Source: Incurvaria masculella
Lineage: Eukaryota > Arthropoda > Insecta > Lepidoptera > Incurvariidae
Length of the DNA stretch: 64,000 nucleotides
NCBI GenBank assembly: GCA_946894095.1
Contig: OX335645.2
Location: 18,437,001-18,501,000 of the forward strand
Direction: 5' to 3'
Shown here piece by piece: positions 1 through 10,739 of this stretch. A program made the translations under genes and the position numbers. Under the pieces are notes generated by a model. The model ran no database searches. It was not told where the DNA came from and saw nothing but the letters and a program-made list of their open reading frames with translations. The first letter of the stretch is position 1; the number at the start of each line of letters is the position of its first letter.

Positions 1-136
1 GCTCGGCTACATTAAACTGGATTTAAAACACGGATAACTTTAATTGTCGCATAGACCATCGATCATTCAATACGATGGTACCAACCCGCAGGCAAGATTA
101 TCCCTACCGCCTAGTAAGTAAGGAAGGGAACCTAGT
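1..136 (-). repeat. SINE body fragment, cut by window edge
   Basis: Read on the minus strand, this matches the shared body of the tRNA-derived SINE family seen many times here: the TTACTTACTAGG block, the GGTTGGTACCATCG block and a CATTGAATGA block in the same order. The element is truncated by the left edge of the window. It lies head to head with the plus-strand SINE that follows. Confidence 0.7.
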
Positions 137-138
137 TT

Positions 139-495
139 GTCAGCCTCGGTAGCCCGGTGGTGCGACGCTTTGCTGGGTAAGCACCTCTGAGCGCAGTTGG
201 GTTCTGGCTGGCTGACCAGTTGCAACCGTTGAGGCTGGGCGTGGTTCGGATTCCACGTAAAAGAGTAGGTCCCTTTCCTTACTTACTAGATGGGAGGGTT
301 AATCCCGGCCGGGTTGGTACGATCGCATTGAATGAACGACGGTTGAAGCTGCAATGAAAATGGTCCTAGTTTTCCGGTCAGTTCAATTAAGACGAGCAAC
401 ATAAGGAAGGTCCTGGCATGGCACCTAGTTCCCATGTGGTGTGTTAGGCTAATTGACTTTCAGTTTGGTATTAGCCATCCATGTCCAATTAAATA
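139..495 (+). repeat. tRNA-derived SINE, near full length
   Basis: The head resembles a tRNA-type internal promoter: a box A-like TAGCCCGGTGG near 151 and a box B-like GGTTCGGATTCC near 243. The body then shows the blocks that recur across the window: TTACTTACTAG, GGTTGGTACGATCGCATTG, AAGGTCCTGGCATGGCACC, and a tail ATCCATGTCCAATTAAATAAA. It ends in an A-rich run at the junction with a minus-strand family A copy. SINEs encode no protein and depend on a LINE partner. The published family name is not known to me. Confidence 0.75.
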
Positions 496-1053
496 AAAAA
501 AACCCGCCAAGTGCGAGTCGAACTCGCACACGAAGGGTTCCGTACCATCGTACACGATTTAACAGAAAACAATAACGTTTTTGTATGGGGCCCCCTCTTT
601 CATTTTTAGGGTTCCGTACGTCCGTCCGTCCATCTGTCACAGGGCTGTATCTCATGAACCGTAATAGGTGCAGCTGAAATTTTCACAGAGTGTGTATTTA
701 TTTTGCCGCTATAACAACAAACAAGTAAAATTTTAAAATAATAATAATTCAAGGGGGTCCCCATACAATGATCGTGTTTTTTTTTGTTAAATTTTGTACG
801 TTGGTACGGAACCCTTTGTGTGCGAGTCCGATTCGCACTAAAATTTTATATTTTATATAATACGGTGTTTTATATTTTTAATTTAACCTGTCTGTTGTTA
901 TAGCGGCAAAACACACTCTGTGAGAATTTCAGCTACCTACCTATTATGGTTCATGAGATACAGCCCTGTAACAGACGGACGGACGGACGGACGGACAGCG
1001 GAGGCTTAGTAATAGACTTCCGTTGGCACCCTTTGGTTACGGAACCCAAAAAA
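496..1053. repeat. Cluster of three family A elements (-, +, -)
   Basis: Three partial copies of one interspersed family sit side by side: about 496-612 minus, 613-845 plus and 880-1053 minus. Diagnostic blocks are GGGTTCCGTAC, a (CCGT)n run, CAGGGCTGTATCTCATGAAC, TTTTGCCGCTATAACAAC and a terminal hairpin of the type GTGCGAGTCCGACTCGCAC. No coding capacity is visible. Complete copies at 35.46, 59.74 and 61.22 kb define the ends. The alternating orientation suggests repeated insertion of the family into itself, or a foldback rearrangement. Confidence 0.75.
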
Positions 1054-1055
1054 CG

Positions 1056-1190
1056 TATAATCCGAACCACGTCCAGCCTCAAAGGTGGAAAACGGTCACC
1101 CCTCTAGAAACCCACAGCCCTCAGAGTTACTTCACCCAGCTTATCGAACCGCAAGGCATCGCGCCACTGGGCTACCGAGGCTGACAAATA
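1056..1190 (-). repeat. SINE head fragment
   Basis: On the minus strand this reads as a SINE head starting GTCAGCCTCGGTAGCCCAG, close to the head of the plus-strand SINE at 139. It is interrupted at one side by family A and at the other by the first Helitron. It and the SINE at 139 probably bracket the family A cluster. Confidence 0.6.
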
Positions 1191-1197
1191 TCTAATA

Positions 1198-2340
1198 TCT
1201 AATAAATATTATAAAGGGGAAAGTTTGTAATAATGGATGGATGGATGGATGGATGGATGGATGGATGGATGGATGTTTGTTACTCTTTCACGTAAAAACT
1301 ACTGAATGGATTCTAATGAAACTTTACAATAATATAGCTTATACATCAGAATAACACATAGGCTACAATTTATGTGCCCATGGGCTTTAGAACTTTCACG
1401 GGGCTGCGAAAACGATGCCGGTAGCGATACTTCACACTAGGGGGAGAGGAGCCGGGGGCGGTGGCGGGGAGCGGCGGCGGGGGGAGGGCAGACGTCGTGA
1501 CTGTTTGGTGTCCGTTTGGCGAATTTTCAAGGCACTAGCGATTTGTAAAACTTAGTACATGTACATTTAACTACCCGGGAATTAGGATTGGCTAAATATA
1601 ATTCAGTTCCGCTTACGCTAAGATGGGGCTGTCATACAAACTGCAATGCTATGCACGGCTCGGCTTTGCGGCGGCAGCGCTTACTTTTACTGAAGTACGG
1701 CTTGGTATTTCCTGCAACTTTAGGACTACTTGGCATCACGCTAAATCGCCGGAGGAGCGACCAACAGAATAAAATCCTTGAGAACCAATTACTCGATTTA
1801 GATGTGCATTGTATCTACGTCTAGCCTGATTCTACTAAAAACTTATAGATTACATAATATAACGCTTCATTACCAGAAGGGTAAGTAGTGAGTCTTAAAG
1901 TCTTATAACATGCGAACCACTTACCTGATTTATGTGCGTATTTTATCAATGTATAGCATCTCTAGGAGCAGTCAGGTTCGAGATGGGTTACTGTTTTCGA
2001 TGTTGAGGCTGGCTGTGGGTTGGAGTCCACGCAAAACTTACCTACGTTACACGTTACTTACTAGGTAAGCAATGTAGCAGTGAAAGTGCAGAAAGGTTCT
2101 CGCGGCAAATGTTTTTTTTTAAATAGCCACCAAACGTCAACGAAGCTCTAAATGGGAATTATTGGATGTTTCTCATTAAATCATGCTATTTCGGCTCGAA
2201 CGATCTTGATTAAATTTGGTACATGGATACATTGTCCTGGACCAGTTTGACCCTATTTTGGACCAGTCATGTGGGCTACTTTTTATCCATGAGATAATTT
2301 AGCCGACACTAACCCGAGCGGAGCCGGGTACCGCAGCTAG
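1198..2340 (+). mobile_element. Non-autonomous Helitron, copy 1
   Basis: The element begins TCTAATAAATATT and ends with a short hairpin (CCCG, 8-base loop, CGGG) followed by CTAG. It is bounded by A on the left and T on the right, the A|T target expected for Helitrons, and there is no target duplication. A (GGAT)n microsatellite of about 43 bp lies at 1233-1275. The length is 1143 bp. No Rep/helicase gene is present, so it would depend on an autonomous partner. An open frame at 1588-1824 has no recognisable domain and is not called a gene. A SINE-like block lies near 2000-2070. Confidence 0.85.
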
Positions 2341-2342
2341 TA

Positions 2343-3461
2343 TCTAATAAATATTATAAAGGGGAAAGTTTGTAATAATGGATGGATGGATGGATGGATG
2401 GATGTTTGTTACTCTTTCACGTAAAAACTACTGAATGGATTCTAATGAAACTTTACAATAATATAGCTTATACATCAGAATAACACATAGGCTACAATTT
2501 ATGTGCCCATGGGCTTTAGAACTTTCACGGGGCTGCGAAAACGATGCCGGTAGCGCTACTTCACACTAGGGGGAGAGGAGCCGGGGGCGGTGGCGGGGAG
2601 CGGCGGCGGGGGGAGGGCAGACGTCGTGACTGTTTGGTGTCCGTTTGGCGAATTTTCAAGGCACTAGCGATTTGTAAATCTTAGTACATGTACATTTAAC
2701 TACCCGGGAATTAGGATTGGCTAAATAGAATTCATTTCCGCTTACGCTAAGATGGGGCTGTCATACAAACTGCAATGCTATGCACGGCTCGGCTTTGCGG
2801 CGGCAGCGCTTACTTTTACTGAAGTACGGCTTGGTATTTCCTGCAACTTTAGGACTACTTGGCATCACGCTAAATCGCCGGAGGAGCGACCAACAGAATA
2901 AAATCCTTGAGAACCAATTACTCGATTTAGATGTGCATTGTATCTACGTCTAGCCTGATTCTACTAAAAACTTATAGATTACATAATATAACGCTTCATT
3001 ACCAGAAGGGTAAGTAGTGAGTCTTAAAGTCTTATAACATGCGAACCACTTACCTGATATATATGCGTATTTTATCAATGTATAGCATCTCTGGGAGCAG
3101 TCAGGTTCGAGATGGGTTACTGTTTTCGATGTTGAGGCTGGCTGTGGGTTGGAGTCCACGCAAAACTTACCTACGTTACACGTTACTTACTAGGTAGCAG
3201 TGAAAGTGCAGAAAGGTTCTCGCGGCAAATGTTTTTTTTTTAAATAGCCACCAAACGTCAACGAAGCTCTAAATGGGAATTATTGGATGTTTCTCATTAA
3301 ATCATGCTATTTCGGCTCGAACGATCTTGATTAAATTTGGTACATGGATACATTGTCCTGGACCAGTTTGACCTTATTTTGGACCAGTCATGTGGGCTAC
3401 TTTTTATTCATGAGATAATTTAGCCGACACTAACCCGAGCGGAGCCGGGTACCGCAGCTAG
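2343..3461 (+). mobile_element. Non-autonomous Helitron, copy 2 (tandem)
   Basis: It is nearly identical to the preceding element and separated from it only by the dinucleotide TA. It again starts TCTAATAAAT, ends hairpin plus CTAG, and sits between A and T. It is 1119 bp long. The shorter (GGAT)n run (2378-2404) and an 8 bp loss near 3190 account for most of the length difference, with a few point differences such as CTTATTTT for CCTATTTT near 3372. Such head-to-tail arrays are known for Helitrons and fit rolling-circle read-through or repeated insertion at the same site. Confidence 0.85.
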
Positions 3462-5334
3462 TAACCCATATGTTTTTTTTTTTATATTGATTGCCTTATG
3501 CACAAACTGGCCCCATATAGCATCCACTTTTTTGTTTTGGTATTATTTGTGCCTAAGAAAAATTAAAAATTAAAAAAAAAATCAGGTCAGATAACAACCC
3601 TAGGCCAAATAATTCGGATATTAGTTAAAATGATAATTTCCAAATAAAGCTAATTTCCAAAATAATTATGGTTTTTGATACTTTTGAGATTACCGCGGTC
3701 TTTGAACATGTTTGAAAACTTACGGCTTTTGCCGCAGCGGGAAGAGACATTCTCCGACGGAACGTGGCGGCTTTGTAATGTTTAAATTTCTCAAAAATTA
3801 AATGGAACAAAAAAAATTACATGCCTACATTCTTAGCAAAAGTTGTTCTATATCAGCTACTGAATCAACCCTATAAGGCTTGTAGATTATTTTAAACTCA
3901 CCTTATATATATATATACTATACTATATCCCGATAGACGATTACCAATAAAATTGAAGACTTAGTTCTGTTGTATAGAACCTAACCATATAAAATATTTT
4001 GACAATAATAAGTTAGATGTAGGTACATTTTTAGCAACCCATTGATCTACGTGCGCAATTCCTGCGAGAACATTTTGTAGGTACTGGCCCGGGCACTGAC
4101 AACACGGAGCGTAGAGCACTCGCGCCTCAAAATTACCCAACCATTGCACAAAACATGAAATAAATCCATCCACCTACCTACATATGTATACATAGGCAGT
4201 GCAGGTGCGGTGGCATCATGCGGGCAAAGATAATAGGTAGTCATAATTTCACTGCGAAGCGGAGGCGCGCGGCCCGATAGTAGAAGGTAATAGGTACCCG
4301 GCGCGTGGTAGATGACGCGCTCTCGCTCTCGTAATCACGCCCTGTCTCACACATAATGAAATAGCAATAGATACCGCTCTTGGCAGGCAGATTCGATGCG
4401 GGATTTTCACTTGCTTACGGCCCGTTCTTAAGAGCATACAACTGGAACGACAAGCTGCTAGTGTTATCATTAAGATTGAATCGAATATTCGTGACATTGC
4501 TTAACAATTATGGGAGTGGAAATAATTCCACGATGGGGAAGAAAACTGCTTATTTATCACAACAGGTGGCGTCTAAGCGAGCTCACCTAAAAATCTGTCA
4601 AACCTGTCAGATACCATACAAAATCAAACATAATAGATTTTATAATTTTACTAACTCAACCTAATAAGTAATTAAAATGACTCAATTTTCTCGTTATTGT
4701 TCTGGATATTACTTGGTAAAAATGATCCTCATCAAATGAAGTCATGGGAAAGAAAATATCACAATAACATAACCTTTAATATTTCATGTCAAACTTTGTT
4801 TAATGTTTGTTTAATAAATATATTGTAGTACTTTTCACAATATTACCAAAATCCTTTGTAAGCAAGTAATGCGTTTAACGATTACAGAACAGACAAAAAA
4901 TACTTTTATGAGATATTGTGAATAACCGACGAATAGATGAACAAAATAGCCTGCTTTGAATTAGATGCCAAAAATGTCACAATTGAGAAAATGGTCGATC
5001 GTGGTATGCGGTGGTATGTGGTGCATGGACTAGAAATGAATAAATTGTGATAAATTGGAGTGACACAGTCCGCCAACATCCGGCGCGGGTCTGCGGGGGA
5101 GCAGTGGCCACCAGCCGTGACCACCGAACTGGTGATTCGATAATTTGCCATAGATAGACATCTGTCACGCCAGCATTAGCTCTATTCGTATGGAATTCTC
5201 CTGATGACGGGATTACACGATTGACCAATTTTCCTTGAACCAACGCAATCACTGTCGACTGTTGCTACCAACGTCGAGTTTTGTTTGTCTCCGTTCAAAA
5301 AAGTTCGGTTCTGCACGACAAGGCATGGTCACTA
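3462..5334. other. Unique AT-rich sequence, no gene recognised
   Basis: No coding family or repeat was recognised. A (TA)n-like run lies near 3903-3925. A moderately GC-rich patch at about 4060-4400 contains short overlapping open frames on both strands with no motifs. The frame at 4380-4664 (94 codons, plus) has no recognisable domain and is left uncalled. Confidence 0.5.
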
Positions 5335-5565
5335 TTATAAATAAAAAAGGAACTCTGTCCGCCTGTTGCGTATTCACGCATATGTCGCTTTTTATGAATT
5401 TCAGTATTGAGATAGTCTGCATCTTGGAGAAGGACCTTTTGTGGCGAAAGTTACACTCGAAGAAGGTAGAATAGGCGACGGCAAAGTTTGTATGGGGAAC
5501 TCATATAATATCCAGGAAATATAATTCAGCCCAACATCAGTCTAAAATGACATTGACCTGAGAGA
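5335..5565 (+). repeat. Decayed Helitron-like relic
   Basis: This stretch parallels the Helitron-like element at 10.74-11.30 kb: a CTCTGTCCGCCTGTTGCG block, a TTTCAGTATTGAGATAGTCTG block, and a TCATATAATATCCAGGAAAT block near the right end. It stops before the terminal hairpin and CTAG, so it is truncated on the right. It is useful because it shows the uninterrupted state of the region that carries an insertion in the 10.74 kb copy. Confidence 0.6.
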
Positions 5566-6867
5566 CCCATTTGTAAAATGTTAGAGTACTCATGTTATTG
5601 CCTCTTTTCACATTTGAGTTTTCTTTGCATTGATTATCATACAGCATAGCACTGTAAATAAAACATTAAAAACTTTAGCTTTCATGGAATAAAATTCTCT
5701 CTCAACCTCTTTTTCATCTTACATATTTAACATTCACTTTCTACTATGTCGCAGGGAGATTTTGGACATATATTTCCTCTGCAATATTAGTATTGTCCGG
5801 ACAACGTGAACGTAACATAACAGGGTTCGTCACCTTCAGAGCAAATGTCTGCCCACGAAATCACAGGATATTTCACGAGTTAGTCCATACATCGAACCTC
5901 GGCTCACGCTCTCTAGTCTATGACATATGTAACTGAAGAGAAGCCGAGGTATTCCATCGCTGTCCACAGAATATTTAAATGTATACATCCCAGTCTCGAA
6001 TTTGACTCTTTCTTCTTTTTTTTATGAATCGGGTTCTATTCAGCACCATCACAAATAAGTCTAGTTACTCTTGTTACTCGAACTACCTTTGTGTTGCTGT
6101 TGGATTACGAGATATAGAATTGAATTCAAATTATTTCATATACATTTGGATATTATATATGATATTTTTTTATAAATTTATTTTAGATATACTTAAAGAT
6201 AATTTTTTATATTTATTTCGGGAATTTATTTTTGTTTGATTCGATACGTTACTAATAAATTGTGTATTTAATTTCATATTCAAGGATTTAAATACTGTAT
6301 TTGTTGCTTTATAAATAGAACAATTACATAATTTCAGCATTTCCAATGATGTACACCTAGTGATATCAGTAATACTTGCGAATAATTTTATTTGAATATA
6401 CGAATACGACCATACGGTATCCATATGGTCCCAACAATTTATGTATTATGATTCAGTTCAGCAACATTATTCCCTTTCTTTTAATCTACCCATTTTATTC
6501 TGGTCAATTTTATTCATAGGTTCTGAGAGAAAATGTACAGTACTTTATTATGTTCTCAACAAAACGGGTCCCGACGAGATTAACTTGTTGGTGGGCACAT
6601 CGTCGCTGGTTAAAAAAAATGGTAGGCTCCATGTTAAGGAGGACGCAACATATCCACAAAGCTGGAAATGCGAATAGTGTTTGGTTTGGTTAGAGTTACA
6701 AACACAATTATTAATAAACGACTTATAGCAAAATTAAATTAAGAACGCTGTAGTAAAAAAACACACAAAAAAGTAATTTGGTTTGAGTTTTCATGGATCA
6801 AGCTAGACTTGTAAACTAAGATTGTTTAGATGTTTTTATTTTATCTTTGAGGTGTCCTCAATTGATT
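5566..6867. other. Unique AT-rich sequence, no gene recognised
   Basis: Strongly AT-rich between about 6000 and 6450. Several 60-85 codon frames occur on both strands, but they consist of low-complexity Phe/Ile/Tyr-rich or unremarkable residues. No repeat family was recognised. Confidence 0.45.
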
Positions 6868-6919
6868 AAATTAGAACTTTCGGACCTTATAACAGAGTAC
6901 CCAAACACAATTATACAAT
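6868..6919 (-). repeat. Relic fragment of TTAA element family T2
   Basis: On the minus strand this contains GTTATAAGGTCCGAAAGTTC preceded by an AATTGTGTTTGG block. Both blocks occur in the same order inside the complete T2 elements at 46.48 and 58.75 kb. Only an internal piece of about 50 bp is recognisable. Confidence 0.5.
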
Positions 6920-6934
6920 GAATTTGAACGTTTA

Positions 6935-7090
6935 ATCGACCGTGAATTAAGGACAAATTAATTAAAGAAAGAGCACTGTAAATAGAACTACTTAATGGAT
7001 ATACTGCAAGGCTGGATCAAAAAGATACCATTGAGTCTCTGAATCAACGAACTGTTTAATCACTACTAATACAGTATTTAACAATACTTT
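6935..7090 (+). repeat. Family R copy, diverged
   Basis: Blocks AATCGACCG, ATTAATTAAAGAAAGA, CTGTAAATA, ATATACTGCAAGGCTGGA and a final ACTAATACAGTATTTAA occur in the same order as in the inverted family R pair at 53.0-53.6 kb. The middle part around the GCGGGTATTGCG block is missing or too diverged to see. The family's type is unknown. Confidence 0.5.
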
Positions 7091-7379
7091 CAATTATTTT
7101 CGCACTGACTTATTATTAATTCGATTAATCTCAAATATAGAAGAATATACGTCGAAAAGGTTAGGATTGTTTTCACTTTCCAGTGTATGTAATGCCATAA
7201 GTTATACTTTTGTTAGCAGTCGCTTTCATTTAGTCCTAAGTACACGAGCGGTCACGAACTGCTTCAGTTCAAGTTCCTTTTAAGTATTCTAAGGTCGACG
7301 TTAATATAACGAAAAGGTATCTTGAATTGGTTGCAATTGCCGGTGTAACGATACGAAAATACGTTACTTGGAGAAGCGG

Positions 7380-8000
7380 AATGTTCCGTCAGCGGCGAAC
7401 GCGGTCGGAGTTCAACCTGTTGAGTGGTGGTCGAGCGATCGCGATGCGGCGCGGTCGATCTTCGGTCCGCCCCCTGCGCACGAGCGCGCTCCGCCGCGAT
7501 CTATCGCGATCGGGCCCGCGGCGGGCGGCGGGCGGCGGGCGGCGGGCGGCGGGCGGCGGGCGGCGGGCGGCGGGCGGCGGGCGGCGGGCGGCGGGCGGCG
7601 GGCGGCGGGCGGCGGGCGGCGGGCGGCGGGCGGCGGGCGGCGGGCGGCGGGCGGCGGGCGGCGGGCGGCGGGCGGCGGGCGGCGGGCGGCGGGCGGCGGG
7701 CGGCGGGCGGCGGGCGGCGGGCGGCGGGCGGCGGGCGGCGGGCGGCGGGCGGCGGGCGGCGGGCGGCGGGCGGCGGGCGGCGGGCGGCGGGCGGCGGGCG
7801 GCGGGCGGCGGGCGGCGGGCGGCGGGCGGCGGGCGGCGGGCGGCGGGCGGCGGGCGGCGGGCGGCGGGCGGCGGGCGGCGGGCGGCGGGCGGCGGGCGGC
7901 GGGCGGCGGGCGGCGGGCGGCGCGGTGCGGCGCGGTGCGGCGCGGGTTCCCGCGAGCGCAGCGATGCACAATCGACGCGCTCGACGCTCAGCTGAGGCGA
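7380..8000. promoter_or_regulatory. GC-rich island around a 7-mer array
   Basis: Flanks of the 7-mer array are themselves GC-rich and full of CGATCGCGATGCGG-like words and CGCGAT repeats, then return abruptly to AT-rich DNA near 8000. The island resembles other GC islands of this window that may be regulatory. No promoter or transcript evidence can be drawn from sequence alone. Confidence 0.3.
7520..7922 (+). repeat. (GGCGGGC)n minisatellite, about 57 copies
   Basis: A 7 bp unit GGCGGGC is repeated without visible error for about 403 bp. It is followed by about three copies of a 10 bp unit CGCGGTGCGG up to 7945. The period is not a multiple of three and the unit has no stop in any frame, so long open frames appear on both strands (185-237 codons of Arg/Ala/Gly or Arg/Pro/Ala repeats). 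These are artefacts of the array. The plus strand has GGG every seven bases and could form G-quadruplexes. Confidence 0.95.
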
Positions 8001-10134
8001 TCGTGAGATTTTGAAGACTTTAAGACCAGAGGGGTTACCATGGTAAATAACTCGCCAGGTGAAAAGCAGGTAAACAGGCAAAAGAGTGATTAAATCTGGC
8101 AATTAGTTGCATTTCGTACTATGACTGTAAATTTAAGTATATTTGCCGGAATATCACGTCGTTTGACAGTTAGCATGATCCCAAATTTTTATAGACTTGA
8201 CATTGGTAGCATATGAACGCTAAATACGAAATGGGATCCTCAAACTACGACCAAAGTAATGCCTCAAACAGCTTTAAAATATGATATGGCTCGCTTTTCA
8301 CCACACTTTTCGACACATGCCAGGACCTTACTTTTAATTCCGACGTCGTTGAACTCGATGGAATACGCCGATCATTTTTCTTTGGCCCTTCGACCAACTT
8401 ATACCACCCCGGGTGAGATTGACTATACAACCAAGTAACTTAAGATATGGGTTCCAAACCATAGAGTGATTCACTTTCTCAACGAAAATGTACACCAATG
8501 TCTCGAATCATAAATAAGTGTACCCTGTGATTCGAACTCGCGGCCTCCGACACAAGAAGATGACGAAGAAGAAGACATAAAATTTAATATATTTTTATGA
8601 AAGTTATAATATTTCTATTCGACGAATATTTAATTTTTTTGCAGTTAAGGCATCTTTAGCTTCCAAAACCGCGGCATTGAAGTCTTTTCTATAGAACTAA
8701 TGGAAATCGCTGATCAACTCACCATCTTTTACAAACCCTTTCGCCATCATTCTACTTATGTGTGCAAACTGAGGATAACCTTTTCCTTTACTCGTTCTCT
8801 CGTGATTTGTGATGAGAGACGCCAGGGTCTCGTGGAACCACGCGCCGTGAAAACTGCCCACTATGTAATACTTTTTGGAGTTGAGTCATATTTTACATTA
8901 GATAGTATTTTATTTATAAGCAAACAGTGTTATAGAAAATATTAAAATGTTCTTTGGATGTTTAAATTTTGGTAGATTTTGACTTGACACAATTTGTAAG
9001 ACCCAAAACGGTGGGAGGCCAAAATTTACTACATACAGTGTAAAAACAAATGTTTTAAGAGATCAATGAACTTCTCAGCGATTAACAATTAGGTGCCAAT
9101 CTAAATTGACCTGCAGAGGTCGATTCTCGAGTCCCACATGAGATTGGTGATTGCCTAAAAAATATAGAAACGGTATTATTATCGGCCCAAAATGAAATGA
9201 CAAATACTTCGAAAAACAAGAAAGTCATCAGCAACTTCATAGTTCGCTAAGTTTTTTATTTTATAACCCAAATTAAATACACAAACACATTTAATGCATA
9301 ATTTTATTAAAAACACCTATGAAATATTTTTTTGAATACTACTTTAAAGCCTCCGAGCTAGTGAGAAATTGGAAATAATTCTGAGCTAAGATTCTACGAA
9401 ACCCTGGTGTTGGAGTAGTCGCGGAGCGGTCGCCGCTAGAAGGCAGCCGGCGTCGAAGGTGAGAAAGATAATTATTTGTACGTATTTTAAATTATTTGAT
9501 TTGTTGTTTACGAGTTTCTTTGTTTGTTCGCTCAATAATTTGTGGCCGATTGACTGCTGATCAATTTCTCGCCGAGCGGTGGAATTAGAAAACTTTACTA
9601 TTTCATACGCCATTATTTGTTCTTGCCACGGGATTCAAGATTTTAATTGTTGATGCATAAATCGTCATCATCTCAGGAATTAATCAAAAATAGTCTTCTC
9701 AACGTTCAGAAAGTGCTCGATAGCTTACTAGAATTTGGTTATTTTGTACTTATTCAATAGAGAATTTTCATGTCCTTGTTTTTACTAATTAAAAACGCAG
9801 AAGAACACAACATTATTTCTACATAAAAACATTACTAGGCATTTGAAAAAAAACCACAAGACAGGATAAGAAAAAAAGAATTTAAACTTCTGCCACACTG
9901 AACTGTGCAACTTGGAAAAATATCTGAACCGCTTTTTTTTTGTTGATTTTCTTTATAGAAACTCTTATGTAAAATATGTTTTTTTTTGTTTTTATTTTAT
10001 TAGAGAAATTTAGTTCATTCCAAGAAACAACAGAGCACAAAACATAACAAAATCATTAATCATTAAAATAGTTACATATATACGTATTCAAATGTTTTAC
10101 AGTTGTATTCAGAAAAATAAAAACTAACTAAAAT
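8001..10134. other. Unique AT-rich sequence with one exon-like patch
   Basis: Mostly AT-rich with no recognised repeat. A GC-richer patch at about 9400-9462 ends in AAGGTGAGA, which resembles a 5' splice donor, and is followed by AT-rich DNA. It could be a non-coding first exon, but no upstream promoter motif or coding frame supports this. Short frames at 8700-8945 and 9386-9613 have no motifs. Confidence 0.3.
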
Positions 10135-10190
10135 ATCATAACGGTAGTTGTGTGGTATTAGCAATATATGTCAGGTTGCATAATTTCGTA
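10135..10190 (+). repeat. SINE tail fragment
   Basis: ATCATAACGGTAGTTGTGTG followed by GTATTAGCAATATATGTCAGG matches the tail of the full-length SINE at 34.15-34.53 kb. The rest of the element is absent. Confidence 0.6.
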
Positions 10191-10739
10191 GTTTCGTCGC
10201 GTCCCAGGATCTAATATTGGCACTGTTAATTAGACAGGACTAGCGAGTAAGGAACGAGGGGAGTGACAACTGAAATTCGTTTCACGGGGGCGGCGTGGCA
10301 ACTTAAACTTACAATACTGGCCAGTCAGTTCACTTATTTGAAATTGATGTGAATGGAAAATTTTAATTTACAAATTTTTATGTAACCACCTATTTTTATC
10401 GTACGGATATGCTGCGTGTGCGTGCCTGCACACGACTCGGGAAGTCCGGTGGGGGCTGGTGAATTGCGAGATAAACAACTATTTTATTTTACTCACTTTT
10501 TATTTGCACGAGACTGTCGTAAATGAACCGGCAAGCCGCCATGACGTTGCAATAAAGAGAGATCAATGAAAATAACTTCATAAATTAGCATATTAATCAA
10601 TAGTACTTCCACATAATGATCAAAACAAACTTATAAGGCCAAACTTACTTGACCGCGTCAATAAACTGCGTATTGACGCGGTCTCCAAAGGCATGTGGTC
10701 CATATTCAATCTTTCAGGAAAAATCAATAAAAATATGAT
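10191..10739. other. Unique sequence between repeats
   Basis: Nothing is recognised apart from a mixed-composition patch at 10410-10470. No gene or repeat can be supported. Confidence 0.4.

Noticed and set aside
1588..1824. 78-codon frame in Helitron copy 1
   Set aside because: It lies in a non-autonomous element. The frame is not kept intact in the third copy, where only part survives, and no Rep or helicase motif is present.
7327..8102. Long Arg/Ala/Gly and Arg/Pro/Ala open frames on both strands (156-237 codons)
   Set aside because: They are generated in every phase by a 7 bp repeat that has no stop codon. Protein repeats of seven residues follow from 21 bases. No independent coding evidence.
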